From: Heterotrichella gracilis
Lineage: Eukaryota > Sar > Xanthophyceae > Tribonematales > Xanthonemataceae
Length of the DNA stretch: 64,000 nucleotides
NCBI GenBank assembly: GCA_032358255.1
Contig: JAULBX010026940.1
Coordinates: forward strand, 372,001 to 436,000
Direction: 5' to 3'
Shown: in pieces, positions 44,802 to 54,664 of the stretch
Position numbering within the stretch: the first letter of the stretch is position 1
Layout: each line of letters opens with the position of its first letter
Notes under the pieces: generated by a model
The model's input: only the letters and a program-made list of their open reading frames with translations
The model's database searches: none
What the model was told of the DNA's origin: nothing
Translations under genes and position numbers: made by a program

Positions 44802-45620
44802 ATGGAATTTGAAATAAAACCTCAAAAAAAATTAAGCCTTGGTTTAAACGAATTGTGGGAATACCGTGAGCTGTTTTATTTTTTCACTTTACGCGATATT
44901 AAAGTAAAATACAAACAAACTATTTTAGGTTTTTTGTGGGCCGTTTTGCAACCTTTAATTATGGCTTTATTGTTTTCTTTCTTTTTAGGAAAAGCCATTA
45001 GTAGTTACACGCAGCTTCCACTACCTTACGAAATGTTTGCGTTGAGTGGTTTAGTACTTTGGGGTATATTTTCTTCAGGAATAAATAACGCAGGTAATAG
45101 TATGGTATCAAATGCCAACATTATAAAAAAAATATATTTCCCGCGTTTAATAATTCCGATCTCAGCAGTATTGGTTGGTGTGTTTGATTTTTTTATGGCT
45201 TTTGCAGTATTTATTGTTTACTGTTTGTGCAAGGATGTTCCTTTTTCGTGGAGCGGCTTAATTTATTTTCCACTCGCTGTTATTTTAACCTGCATCGCTG
45301 CTTTTGGCGCTGGTTCTTTCCTGGCTGCGCTAAATGTAAAGTATCGCGACGTGCGGTACATCATTCCTTTTTTAGTGCAGTTTCTTTTATTTGTTACACC
45401 CGTAATTTATCCTACTAACATTACGCAAAATGTCTATTTAAAAGGCCTTCTCGCATTAAACCCTATGACGGCTCCGCTCGATATATTCAGGGCCGGCATC
45501 ACCAACGGTGTTATTAATTGGGAGACAGATCTTGTTAGCATCGCTTCATCTTTTGGGATTTTTATAATTGGGTTGGTGTACTTTAAAAAAACCGAAGCTT
45601 ACTTTGCCGATCTGGCCTGA
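44802..45620 (+). CDS. ABC-2 type permease, polysaccharide-export (Wzm/KpsM-like)
   Basis: 272 aa, six predicted membrane helices. N-terminal amphipathic segment LWEYRELFYFFTLRDIKVKY, then KQTILGFLWAVLQPLIMALL, typical of Wzm-type permeases that export O-antigen or teichoic-type glycans. The characteristic FLAALNVKYRDVRYIIPFLV loop is present. The cognate ATPase (Wzt/KpsT) normally lies next to it, but the next gene is convergent and unrelated, so its ATPase must be elsewhere (the FtsE-type gene at 46275 is on the other strand and of another class). Likely co-transcribed with the DUF1543 and Ddl-type genes. Confidence 0.88.
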   Translation: MEFEIKPQKKLSLGLNELWEYRELFYFFTLRDIKVKYKQTILGFLWAVLQPLIMALLFSFFLGKAISSYTQLPLPYEMFALSGLVLWGIFSSGINNAGNSMVSNANIIKKIYFPRLIIPISAVLVGVFDFFMAFAVFIVYCLCKDVPFSWSGLIYFPLAVILTCIAAFGAGSFLAALNVKYRDVRYIIPFLVQFLLFVTPVIYPTNITQNVYLKGLLALNPMTAPLDIFRAGITNGVINWETDLVSIASSFGIFIIGLVYFKKTEAYFADLA

Positions 45621-45657
45621 GATTATTCCATTTTAAAATTTGTTTATTCAGCGATTC

Positions 45658-46158
45658 CTATTTACCGTAAATATTCTTTTTTACTTCTTGCGTATAAGCC
45701 TCATTGTGTGCGAACCATCTTTTTTTAGGATTAAAAGAAATATAAGCAATAGGCATTTCAAGCGCTTGTTTATTTAATTTTTCAGCTTCTAGCTTATCAA
45801 TTAATTCGGTATCAAATGCAAAATTATATAAACCATCGTTCTCTTCGTCTAATTTGGTATCTACACTTATAGTGCGGGGCACATAGCCTTCTTTGAAAAT
45901 TTTAATGGTGTAAAATTTATTTTTTGTTAAGTTAAATCTAAACTCCCTGTTGCCTTTAATTATTTTGGTTTCTACTACCTTATGGTCGCGCATTAATGCA
46001 ACAGTGTAAGAGTTTGAAGAATTTGTTTTTAATTTTAGTACTTTGCCGCTTAATTGCAGGCAGGATGTGTCGGTAGTTCTTCCGTTTGCAAAAGAACTTC
46101 CTATAATAAACAATGTGCTTAATAAAGTAAGGACTATTTTTTTGGCTCTATTTTTCAT
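45658..46158 (-). CDS. Secreted protein of unknown function with beta-rich domain
   Basis: 166 aa from ATG 46156-46158; an upstream ATG 13 codons away would break the signal peptide. Signal segment KKIVLTLLSTLFIIGSSFAN. The mature part resembles PEGA/CNA-B-like modules: LQLSGKVLKLKTNSSNSYTV, then FRFNLTKNKFYTIKIFKEGY and VPRTISVDTKLDEENDG. C-terminal helix MPIAYISFNPKKRWFAHNEA is conserved-looking. No functional assignment. It ends convergently with the permease gene, 37 bp apart. Confidence 0.65.
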   Translation of the reverse strand: MKNRAKKIVLTLLSTLFIIGSSFANGRTTDTSCLQLSGKVLKLKTNSSNSYTVALMRDHKVVETKIIKGNREFRFNLTKNKFYTIKIFKEGYVPRTISVDTKLDEENDGLYNFAFDTELIDKLEAEKLNKQALEMPIAYISFNPKKRWFAHNEAYTQEVKKNIYGK

Positions 46159-46274
46159 CTTCAAAATTTTATGCGTTAATAAATTATTACAGCACAAATT
46201 TCAGCATAGATGAGGCATTTTAAAAGCTGACTTCTTTTAAAATGATACAGATGTAAGATTTTTGAGGTTTTTGG

Positions 46275-46943
46275 CTAATTCTTCTCTATCACTTTGCCAT
46301 TCTCAAACAACAACGTGCGCGATTTAAATTTGTTGTATACCAGCATGTCATGTGTAGCAAATAATACAGAACAACCGCTTTCGCTAAGTTGTTTTAGTAA
46401 AACCAGAATTTCTTCTGAAGTTTCGGGGTCTAAATTTCCGGTTGGCTCATCGGCCAAAATTAATTCAGGGTTGTTTACCAAAGCTCTTGCAATACTTACC
46501 CTTTGTTGCTCGCCACCCGAAAGCTCGTGTGGCATTTTATTTTCTTTACCGTCTAAATTTACTTTTTTAAGCACATCTAACACACGCTCTTTAATTTTTG
46601 CTTCTTCTTTCCAGCCGGTTGCTTTCATCACAAATTTTAAATTCTCGTAAACACTTCTGTCGCCCAATAATTGAAAATCCTGGAAAACAATTCCTAACCT
46701 TCTTCTTAAAAACGGAATTTCTTTTTGTTTGAGATCATTAAGTATAAAACCGCAAACCTTAGCTGTGCCGTTATTTAATGTTAAATCGCCGTAAATGGTC
46801 TTTAAGAAACTACTTTTTCCGCTTCCGGTTTTACCAAGCAAATAAACAAACTCGCCTTTCTTTACTTCAACAGTTAAATTACCAACTACAGGGCGCTCAT
46901 CCTGAAAAATAGTTACATTATCAAACTTTATCAATTCGCTCAT
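46275..46943 (-). CDS. ftsE: FtsE-like ABC transporter ATP-binding protein
   Basis: 222 aa. Walker A LLGKTGSGKSSFLKT, signature HELSGGEQQRVSIARAL, Walker B ELILADEPTGNLDP. The phrase VFQDFQLLGDRSVYENLKFV is characteristic of FtsE, the cytoplasmic ATPase that pairs with FtsX to activate septal peptidoglycan hydrolases. No ftsX is in the window, as is common in Bacteroidota where the two are unlinked. Single gene; distance to neighbours above 100 bp on either side. Confidence 0.88.
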   Translation of the reverse strand: MSELIKFDNVTIFQDERPVVGNLTVEVKKGEFVYLLGKTGSGKSSFLKTIYGDLTLNNGTAKVCGFILNDLKQKEIPFLRRRLGIVFQDFQLLGDRSVYENLKFVMKATGWKEEAKIKERVLDVLKKVNLDGKENKMPHELSGGEQQRVSIARALVNNPELILADEPTGNLDPETSEEILVLLKQLSESGCSVLFATHDMLVYNKFKSRTLLFENGKVIEKN

Positions 46944-47106
46944 AGTTGAAATAAGCTTCTAAGTTAAATCTATTGTAACTTTTATTCTGAAGAGAGTTAT
47001 TCCAATATCAACACGCCAGGGTTAATAACTGCACGGGCACCGCATTAAAGTGTAGCTCTAAGGAAGGTAAATTTAGTGTGACAAAATTTTGGCAATTAAA
47101 TTTTTA

Positions 47107-50100
47107 ATGAAGCACATAAAAAAAATAAGTGCCCTGGCACTCCTTATATTTTTCAGTACCACGCTCCCGGCACAAAAAACCGCGTTCTTTACCGACAAGG
47201 ATGCCCTATACAAGCAGGGCTTAGACCTTTTTGATAAAAAACAGTTTGTGCAATCACAAAAAAGTTTTAATGAATATACGGCTGTAAGCAACTCCAAAAT
47301 TTTAAAGACCGATGCGATCTATTATGCTGCTGCCTGTGCAATCGAGTTGTTCAATAAAGATGGAGAATGGCAAATGAAGCAATTCGTAGAGAAATACCCG
47401 GAAAGCAACAAGATCAATAACGCTAACTTTTATCTTGGTAAATCAAATTTCAGAAAGAAAAAATATAAGGAAACAATTGAGTTTTTTGAGAATGTAGATA
47501 TCTATAAACTCGACAAAGATCAATTAGCCGAATTTTACTTTAAACGTGGTTATAGCAATTTAGATATTGGTCAGGATGAGAAAGCTAAAACCGATTTTTA
47601 CGAGATAAAAGATGTAGATAACAAATATGCTTCGCCAGCAAACTATTATTACTCGCATATAGCCTACAAAGAAAAAAATTACGAAATAGCTCTGCAGGGA
47701 TTTAATAAATTAGTTGGTAACGAAACTTTTGGTAGCGTAGTGCCATACTATATCACACAAATTTATTTTATACAGGGAAAATACGACAAGGTTGTGAAAG
47801 AAGCTCCTGCTTTATTGGACGATAGCACCAACATCCAGAAAGAAGATGAGATCAACCGCATGATAGGTGAAAGTTATTTTAATTTAAAAGATTATAGTAA
47901 TGCTTTAAACTATTTAAAGAAAACAAATTCAGGTACACCTCAAGGTAGTTACGCTTTAGGATATTGTTATTATAAAATTGGTGATTGTGCTAACGCGGTT
48001 ACTAATTTTGAAAAAGTTACAGTTGAGAAAGATTCATTAGCACAAAATGCCTGGTACCATATGGCAGATTGTTATCTAAAGCTTAGCGAAAAGATAAAAG
48101 CTAAAAACGCTTACTACAGCGCGTATCAATTAAACCTTGATAAAAAAATAACTGAAGACGCTTTGTTTGCTTTTGCTAAATTAAGTTACGAATTAGATTT
48201 TTCTCCTTTTAACGAAGCGGTAAAGGCCTTTAGCAAATATTTAAAAGAATATCCTTCTTCACCTAGAAAAGATGAGTGCTATAACTTTCTGATCAACGTT
48301 TATTCTACAACAAAAAATTACGATATGGCCATTAAAAGTATTGAGGCCCTCGGAAGTATAGATCCTATTTTAAAAGTAACCTACCAAAAATTAATTTATT
48401 TTAATGGCGTTGAATTTTTTAATAACAATGCATTAGATAATGCAGAGAAACAATTTAAAAAATCGCTTCAACAAAATTCAGACCTTAAATTAAACGCATT
48501 GAACCAATATTGGTTAGGCGAGATCTCTTACATTAGAAAAGATTATACAACTTCTATCGACATTTGGAAAAAATTCCAGGTTATGGATGGTGTAGCACAA
48601 CTGCACGAGTACGATCTTAGTAATTATGCTTTGGGTTATTCATATTTCCAACGTAAAGAAAAAGATGATTTTACAAACGCTAATATTTCTTTCCGTAAAT
48701 TTTTATTGACCAAAGAAGTGTATGATGAAAATAAAATAACAGACGCTTATATTCGCGTTGGTGACAGTTATTTTATGAATCGTGATTTTGCGCAAGCATC
48801 TGATAACTATAAGTTAGCTATTGCAAAAAATAAACTGGATGTTGATTATTGCTTATACCAAAAAGCTCTATGCGATGGTTTAAATAAAAATTACTCAGAA
48901 AAAGTTTCTGAATTAAAGAAGATCGAAAGCCGTTATCCCGGTTCAAATTATTTAAGCGCGGCGATGAACGAAATAGCCGATACGTATTACAATAATTTAA
49001 AAGACCAGGAGAATGCGATTGTATATTATAACAAGATCCTGAAAAATTATCCTAACTCTTCTTTCACGTCAAACGCCAACGCGCAGCTGGGGAACATTTA
49101 TTACGAGCGCAAACAAGATGATAAAGCGTTTGAATATTTTGACAAATTCGTAAAATATGATTCGAAGTCTGATGCGGCAAAAGAAGCGTTAGAAGTGATC
49201 AAAAAAATATTTACTGAGAAAGGGAAGATCGATGAAATGGAAAAATATTTTGCTGCGCTTGGAAATCCTTTATCTGAGAATCAACTTGAGAAAGCAACAT
49301 ATGTAGCAGCATACGATGCGTACTATACACAAAAAGATTGTGAGTCTGCAATGGCTAAGTGGGAAGCGTACATAAAAAAATTCCCAAATGGAAAATATAT
49401 TAACGAAGCGCAGTTTTGTTTTTCAGAATGCGCTTACAATAAGAGTTTATTTGAATTGGCCTTGCCGGGATATTTATTTGTGATCCAAAAACCGCGCGGC
49501 CTCTATACGGAAGTTTCGCTTACAAAGGCATCTTATTTGTATTATAAGGATAAAAAATACCAGGAGGCGTTGCCACTGTATTTACAAATGCAGGAAGTGG
49601 CCGAATCGCCGGTAAATAAAAGTCTGGCAAAATTGGGAGCCATGCGTTGTTCATTTTATTTGAACCAATTTGAAACTGCTTTAACTGAATGCACAAAAGT
49701 GTTAGCAATGGAAAAATTAACCCCGCAGCAAACAACCGAAGCAAAATATATTAAAGCAAAATCTCTTTACGAAACTGCGCGTTATGATGATGCTATGCTT
49801 GAATTTAAAGCAATGACTAAAGCGTCAAAAAACGCAACAGGTGCAGAGGCGTATTATCACATTGCAAAGATACAGTTTACTAAAAAAGATTATAAAGAAG
49901 TAGAAAAGACAATTAATAAGTTGGTGAGTTATGAATACAGTAATGACGATTGGAACAATAAGGGCATGCTGTTATTAGCAGATGCTTACATGGCAAAAGG
50001 CGACGATGCTGATGCACAGGTTATTCTTGAAAGTTTAATTGAGAGCAAAGCAAAACAAGAATATCTGGATGAAGCTAATAAGCGCTTAGAGATCTTAAAA

Positions 50101-50268
50101 GCAAAACAAGCAGCAAAAGAAGCGGCAGAGAAAAAAACCTCATACGAGGAAATGAAAGTGCAATTTAATCAAACGCATAAAGATGATGATATTATGCAGG
50201 AGATAAAATTTGAAGCGGAAGGCGCAACCGCACCAAAAGATTCTACAACCACCAAGCAACCAAATTAA
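47107..50268 (+). CDS. Giant secreted TPR protein
   Basis: 1053 aa from ATG 47107 (an upstream alternative adds six residues ahead of the signal peptide). Signal peptide MKHIKKISALALLIFFSTTL, then near-continuous TPR-like repeats over the entire chain (for example NFYLGKSNFRKKKYKETIEF, GYCYYKIGDCANAVTNFEKV, YHIAKIQFTKKDYKEVEKTI). A Lys/Glu coiled coil closes the protein (KAKQAAKEAAEKK). Such proteins scaffold outer-membrane or periplasmic complexes. It is directly followed (3 bp) by an outer-membrane barrel gene, which suggests a two-component periplasmic/outer-membrane assembly; the function is unknown. Confidence 0.85.
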   Translation: MKHIKKISALALLIFFSTTLPAQKTAFFTDKDALYKQGLDLFDKKQFVQSQKSFNEYTAVSNSKILKTDAIYYAAACAIELFNKDGEWQMKQFVEKYPESNKINNANFYLGKSNFRKKKYKETIEFFENVDIYKLDKDQLAEFYFKRGYSNLDIGQDEKAKTDFYEIKDVDNKYASPANYYYSHIAYKEKNYEIALQGFNKLVGNETFGSVVPYYITQIYFIQGKYDKVVKEAPALLDDSTNIQKEDEINRMIGESYFNLKDYSNALNYLKKTNSGTPQGSYALGYCYYKIGDCANAVTNFEKVTVEKDSLAQNAWYHMADCYLKLSEKIKAKNAYYSAYQLNLDKKITEDALFAFAKLSYELDFSPFNEAVKAFSKYLKEYPSSPRKDECYNFLINVYSTTKNYDMAIKSIEALGSIDPILKVTYQKLIYFNGVEFFNNNALDNAEKQFKKSLQQNSDLKLNALNQYWLGEISYIRKDYTTSIDIWKKFQVMDGVAQLHEYDLSNYALGYSYFQRKEKDDFTNANISFRKFLLTKEVYDENKITDAYIRVGDSYFMNRDFAQASDNYKLAIAKNKLDVDYCLYQKALCDGLNKNYSEKVSELKKIESRYPGSNYLSAAMNEIADTYYNNLKDQENAIVYYNKILKNYPNSSFTSNANAQLGNIYYERKQDDKAFEYFDKFVKYDSKSDAAKEALEVIKKIFTEKGKIDEMEKYFAALGNPLSENQLEKATYVAAYDAYYTQKDCESAMAKWEAYIKKFPNGKYINEAQFCFSECAYNKSLFELALPGYLFVIQKPRGLYTEVSLTKASYLYYKDKKYQEALPLYLQMQEVAESPVNKSLAKLGAMRCSFYLNQFETALTECTKVLAMEKLTPQQTTEAKYIKAKSLYETARYDDAMLEFKAMTKASKNATGAEAYYHIAKIQFTKKDYKEVEKTINKLVSYEYSNDDWNNKGMLLLADAYMAKGDDADAQVILESLIESKAKQEYLDEANKRLEILKAKQAAKEAAEKKTSYEEMKVQFNQTHKDDDIMQEIKFEAEGATAPKDSTTTKQPN

Positions 50269-50271
50269 GCG

Positions 50272-52017
50272 ATGAGTGTATTAGACATACCGGAAAGTAA
50301 AACAGATAAGAAAAAAGAAAGTCTTGCCAAACGTCGTAAAAAACAATTGGAGTGGGCTTTAATTCTTCTAATAGTTTTGGGTTATACCGTTGCTGTTATG
50401 GCGCAAACACAAAACGGAATAAACGATCTTAATTACCAGGCACAAAGTGAATTTCAACCAACAATAAAAGATGCTTTAAAATTTTCAGATGTACCGGAAA
50501 TAAAAGATACGGTTAAACGTATTAAGGACCTTAAATATGGTATCACCTCTGTTCCATTATTTCCAAAATACCAGGTGCAACCAATTGCGCAGGCAAAATT
50601 GCAAAACGAACCCTTGAATAAGTTATATCATTCGTTATTGAAAGTTGGTTACGGACCAATATATAACATGCCTTATGGCGAATTCTGGATCGGCAATACG
50701 CGTTCGCGCGAAACGAATTATGGCGCGCACTTGAAACATTTTTCAGGCACTCCTCATCTAGAAGGAGTGGGCTATGGTGGGTATAGCGATAACGAAGTGA
50801 ACTTATTTGCAAAACAATTTTATAAGAAACATACCTTGTCAGGAGACTTTAATTACGAGCGCAATGTGGTGCACTATTACGGCTACGATACGAGTTTAAA
50901 TAAACTGGAGAATGATTTTACGCGTCAGCGTTACCAATTCATTCAACCTAAAATTAGATTGGTAAGTCATTATACAGACAGTACACACATTAACCACGAT
51001 ATTGGATTAAGTTATTATAATTTACAAAATCTATATCGCGAGACCGAGAATAATATCAAGTTCAACGCCAACGGAAGTATGTACATTAATAAAGAAAAAT
51101 TAAATGTGAATTTGCTTACCGATTTTTATAACCATAAACAATCTAATGATACTATAAATGATCTCATCGTAAGTCTCAATCCATCCTTTGAGGCTGGTGG
51201 AAGCAAATGGCATGCAGATATTGGACTAACCGGTACGTTAGATAATTTTAAAGACAAAACACGTTTTTATTTTTTCCCAAAATTAAATGTGTTTTACAAT
51301 GTGTATGAGAATATGATCATTCCTTACGCGGGCTTAAATGGCGGTTTAATAAAAAATAGTTTCAGAACATTAAGCAAAGAAAATTCATTTGTTGATACTA
51401 CATTAAATTACAGCAACACGAATAATAAATACAACGCCTTTATTGGATTAAGAGGTAATTTAAGCAGCAAAACTTCTTATGACGCAAAGGTAAGTTACGC
51501 GCAATACGATAGCCTGCAATTTTTTGTAATTGATTATAGCGGCACAAATCAAATTTATAATCGTTTTAATGTTGTGTATGATAATACAACTTTGTTAACT
51601 GTTAGCGGACAATTAAAATACCAGCTAAAAGAAAAATTAAATATAATGGCTAAAGGAAATTATTATTTGTATAAAACAAAAAATTTAGAGCGCGCCTATC
51701 AAAAACCCGATTACGATCTTACTTTTTCGGGAACATATAATCTGCAAAGTAAAATTATTATAAAAGCCGATCTGTTTTTTGTTGGCCAACAATGGGCACT
51801 TACACAAACACAAGACACAAGCGGTGTATACGTGCCGTCTTCGAAACAAATAAAGGGCTGGGCAGATATTAATTTGGGCGCAGAATACAGATACAGCAAA
51901 ATGCTAAGCTTTTTTGTACAATTAAATAACATTGCCAACCAGCGTTATTACCGCTGGGACCGTTATCCCAGCCAGCGTTTTAACTTTATGTTTGGCGTAA
52001 CATTTGTGCCGTTTTAA
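50272..52017 (+). CDS. Outer-membrane beta-barrel protein (TonB-receptor-like barrel without plug)
   Basis: 581 aa. A charged N-terminus, then a membrane/signal segment (ALILLIVLGYTVAVMAQ) unusually far in at about residues 30-45. After a short linker come many alternating-strand segments typical of an outer-membrane barrel (LLKVGYGPIYNMPYGEFWIG, SYDAKVSYAQYDSLQFFVID). The last strands end QLNNIANQRYYRWDRYPSQR and MFGVTFVPF, with a terminal aromatic residue as in TonB-dependent receptors. No plug domain or carboxypeptidase-like repeat is seen. Paired with the TPR protein gene, 3 bp upstream. Transported compound unknown. Confidence 0.8.
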   Translation: MSVLDIPESKTDKKKESLAKRRKKQLEWALILLIVLGYTVAVMAQTQNGINDLNYQAQSEFQPTIKDALKFSDVPEIKDTVKRIKDLKYGITSVPLFPKYQVQPIAQAKLQNEPLNKLYHSLLKVGYGPIYNMPYGEFWIGNTRSRETNYGAHLKHFSGTPHLEGVGYGGYSDNEVNLFAKQFYKKHTLSGDFNYERNVVHYYGYDTSLNKLENDFTRQRYQFIQPKIRLVSHYTDSTHINHDIGLSYYNLQNLYRETENNIKFNANGSMYINKEKLNVNLLTDFYNHKQSNDTINDLIVSLNPSFEAGGSKWHADIGLTGTLDNFKDKTRFYFFPKLNVFYNVYENMIIPYAGLNGGLIKNSFRTLSKENSFVDTTLNYSNTNNKYNAFIGLRGNLSSKTSYDAKVSYAQYDSLQFFVIDYSGTNQIYNRFNVVYDNTTLLTVSGQLKYQLKEKLNIMAKGNYYLYKTKNLERAYQKPDYDLTFSGTYNLQSKIIIKADLFFVGQQWALTQTQDTSGVYVPSSKQIKGWADINLGAEYRYSKMLSFFVQLNNIANQRYYRWDRYPSQRFNFMFGVTFVPF

Positions 52018-53636
52018 TCTTTTATTACCTTCTTAGTAATATTGCCTTTATTGGTTTTAATGGTCGAAAAATAAATTCCATTTTGAAGATCACTTATATT
52101 AATAATAATTTCTGACCTTCCTGCAACTGTAATTTCTCTAATAGTTTTTCCAAATACATCATTAACAATTATAGAGTTGATTGTAGCATCGGCTTTTACA
52201 GTAAAGTTGTCTTTTACAGGATTTGGAAAAATAAGTAAACTTGTTTCATCATGATTACTTGTTTTAACCGAATTTACAATATTACTGCAAAGAGGAGCTG
52301 TACTTGTTCCAGAAAAAATATTTAGGCTAATATTCATAGAAAAAATATCCGAAATGACATTTAGGCTCAAATTTTTTACAGACATAGGGATATCAGTTTT
52401 AATAAAGTTTACATTTTCGGTATTGCAATTATCAGTTAACAACGTATCATCCTTAGTAATAAACAAATCGTAGCCACCACTTCCAAATTTATCTGTTGAA
52501 CCAATAGTCAATATATCGGATTGACTTACATTTAAAATACTTGTGCCGTGACATGAATATTGATATATTTTCGATTTATGTGGACTACCATTGTAATTGT
52601 TAGTTTTAGACACATATGAAAAATATTTCTGGCCTAAGATGGAATCATATTTTCCATATTTTAAACCGGTTAAATAAATGTCTTCATTTTTGTCTTTACA
52701 AATGGAATTCACACAATTTGCAGAGTTTAGACTATCAGTATAAAGGGTCGCAAATTGAACAACTCCTAACGAGTCAATTCGTAAAAGGCAACTATTTTGT
52801 ATATTTGAGCAGGGATCAGATGTACAGCCCACAATAATTGCCTTGTTTGCCAATTCAACGGCATTAATGCCGTAAAAGGCATAACTGGGATTAAAATAAC
52901 TTTTTGCCCAAATTATATTACCAATTTGATCGGTTTTTAACAGCAGAACTTCCGTTATGCTTTGCTGTTCCTTATAAAACCCTAAAGAAAGTAAATTGCC
53001 GTCTTTTAACTCAAGCGTTGAAAGTATAATTGTTTCGATAACCGGTGTACAATATCGCTTTCCGAAAATTTGGTTTCCTAATGAATCTACGCGCACTAAA
53101 GCGGCAGATTGATATCCTACTTCTATATAACCAGCAGCAATAAAAGAACCATTCGATAAACGCATACCATAAGCTCCAATGGCACCAAAATTATTAGCTG
53201 TATTAATTGCATCAAAACGTTTGCTCCAAATTGTATCACCATTTGCTTTAATTCTGATTAAACCAAGCCCGTTTTTTGTACCCATGTACCCAACGCCTAA
53301 AATATATCCGCCATCAGGGGTTTTAAAAATGCTTCTGCCATAACAATGTGTAGTATCAGTTCTATAATAAGTTTTTGCATTAACCAAATTGCCATAAATA
53401 TCTGTACTTAAAAAATACGCCTGGGAGTTATTTGGCTGTCCATAAGAAAAGGTTGAATAACAAAACCCATATCCACTCTCGCTATTTCCCTCAATTGCAT
53501 GAACATTTTTGAAAGAATATTCGTTTATTTCGTCATTAATACCTCCATACGATCTTTGAAAAGTATTCTGACTCTTCATTAAAAGGGGGAGTAAAAAAAA
53601 CAAGAAAACAAGAAAAGTGTTTTTCAAAACAATCAA
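52014..53636 (-). CDS. Secreted beta-propeller-type protein with T9SS sorting domain
   Basis: 540 aa. Signal peptide MIVLKNTFLVFLFFLLPLLM. Repeats with TPDGGYILGVGY, RIKANGDTIWSKRF, LDSLGNQ-type ends (RVDSLGNQIFGKRY, KTDQIGNIIWAKSY), suggesting a PQQ-like or delta-60-type propeller over about residues 30-430. The C-terminal T9SS domain follows (LLIFPNPVKDNFTV ... QNGIYFSTIKTN). Ligand unknown. Its stop codon shares bases with the stop of the convergent barrel gene (TTAA). Confidence 0.82.
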   Translation of the reverse strand: MIVLKNTFLVFLFFLLPLLMKSQNTFQRSYGGINDEINEYSFKNVHAIEGNSESGYGFCYSTFSYGQPNNSQAYFLSTDIYGNLVNAKTYYRTDTTHCYGRSIFKTPDGGYILGVGYMGTKNGLGLIRIKANGDTIWSKRFDAINTANNFGAIGAYGMRLSNGSFIAAGYIEVGYQSAALVRVDSLGNQIFGKRYCTPVIETIILSTLELKDGNLLSLGFYKEQQSITEVLLLKTDQIGNIIWAKSYFNPSYAFYGINAVELANKAIIVGCTSDPCSNIQNSCLLRIDSLGVVQFATLYTDSLNSANCVNSICKDKNEDIYLTGLKYGKYDSILGQKYFSYVSKTNNYNGSPHKSKIYQYSCHGTSILNVSQSDILTIGSTDKFGSGGYDLFITKDDTLLTDNCNTENVNFIKTDIPMSVKNLSLNVISDIFSMNISLNIFSGTSTAPLCSNIVNSVKTSNHDETSLLIFPNPVKDNFTVKADATINSIIVNDVFGKTIREITVAGRSEIIINISDLQNGIYFSTIKTNKGNITKKVIKD

Positions 53637-53723
53637 TTTTAATTAAATATATAAAAATAAAACGTCAGAATAGATACAACATTAAAAATAACTTATCTTT
53701 ACTCTTGAATTTAACAAATAATC

Positions 53724-54605
53724 ATGCCACGTTTAAACGTTTTAAAAACATACAAAATATATATTGGCGGGCAATTTCCGCGCACCGAGAGTGGACGTTA
53801 TTACGCACTCTTAAATAAAAAAGGCGATACTGTTGCCAATGTCTGTTTATCATCCCGTAAAGATTACAGAAATGCCGTTGTCGCGGCTCGTTCTGCATTT
53901 GCAGGATGGAGTGGTAAAACAGCTTTTAACCGTAGCCAAATTTTATACCGAATTGCCGAAATGCTGGAAGGCAGAAAAGCACAATTTATTGAGGAATTGG
54001 TGCTGCAAGGCCTTACGGCAAAAGCGGCAGAAGCAGAAGTGTTGCAAAGCATTGATCGGTTAGTGTATTACGCCGGCTGGTGTGATAAATATTCAGCCTT
54101 GTTCAGCTCTGTAAACCCTGTTGCGTCATCACATTTTAATTTTTCGTTACCTGAGCCAACAGGTGTTGTTTCAATAATTGCACCAGAAGATTCCGGACTG
54201 CTAGGTTTGGTAAGTGTTATTGCGCCCGTTATTTGTGGCGGTAATACCTGCGTAGTTCTGGCATCTAACAGCTTGCCGTTAGGTTCTGTTACCTTCGCCG
54301 AAGTGCTTGCTACATCTGATCTTCCGGGGGGCGTAATAAATATTTTAACAGGCACATCAAAAGAATTACATAGTCATTTTTCTTCTCATATGGATGTGAA
54401 TGCTATTATTTATTGCCGTAATAATAAAGAAGAAGCAAAAACCATTTCAGAGAATTCTTCACTGAATGTTAAGCGTTCTTTTAATTGGAATAAAGATTGG
54501 ACCAAAGACGAAAATCAAAACCCTTATTTAATTTTAGACCTTCAGGAAATTAAAACAACCTGGCATCCTATTGAGAATATTGGCATTGGCGGAGCAAAAT
54601 ATTAA
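53724..54605 (+). CDS. Aldehyde-dehydrogenase-like pseudoenzyme (ALDH16-type domain, no catalytic Cys half)
   Basis: 293 aa. It matches the N-terminal, NAD-binding-fold half of the ALDH superfamily: KTYKIYIGGQFPRTESGRYY, AFAGWSGKTAFNRSQILYRI, EPTGVVSIIAPEDSGLLGLV, and GGNTCVVLASNSLP. ALDHs are about 480 aa; here the catalytic domain with the Cys nucleophile and general base is replaced by a short tail (NVKRSFNWNKDWTKDENQNP). The KTYK-IGG-FPR-ESGR opening recalls the second, catalytically incomplete ALDH domain of ALDH16 proteins (from memory). It could be a structural subunit of another ALDH encoded elsewhere. Promoter-like TATCTTTA lies about 22 bp upstream of the ATG. Confidence 0.78.
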   Translation: MPRLNVLKTYKIYIGGQFPRTESGRYYALLNKKGDTVANVCLSSRKDYRNAVVAARSAFAGWSGKTAFNRSQILYRIAEMLEGRKAQFIEELVLQGLTAKAAEAEVLQSIDRLVYYAGWCDKYSALFSSVNPVASSHFNFSLPEPTGVVSIIAPEDSGLLGLVSVIAPVICGGNTCVVLASNSLPLGSVTFAEVLATSDLPGGVINILTGTSKELHSHFSSHMDVNAIIYCRNNKEEAKTISENSSLNVKRSFNWNKDWTKDENQNPYLILDLQEIKTTWHPIENIGIGGAKY

Positions 54606-54664
54606 TTTTCTTTGCGTGTAACTTTTTTACCTGGTAAACCGTCTTAAACAAAACAAGCATTTTT

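Noticed and set aside
47124-47131. Single AATAAGTG in the TPR gene
   Set aside because: It is inside coding DNA and has no partner at 21 bp, unlike the three intergenic arrays.
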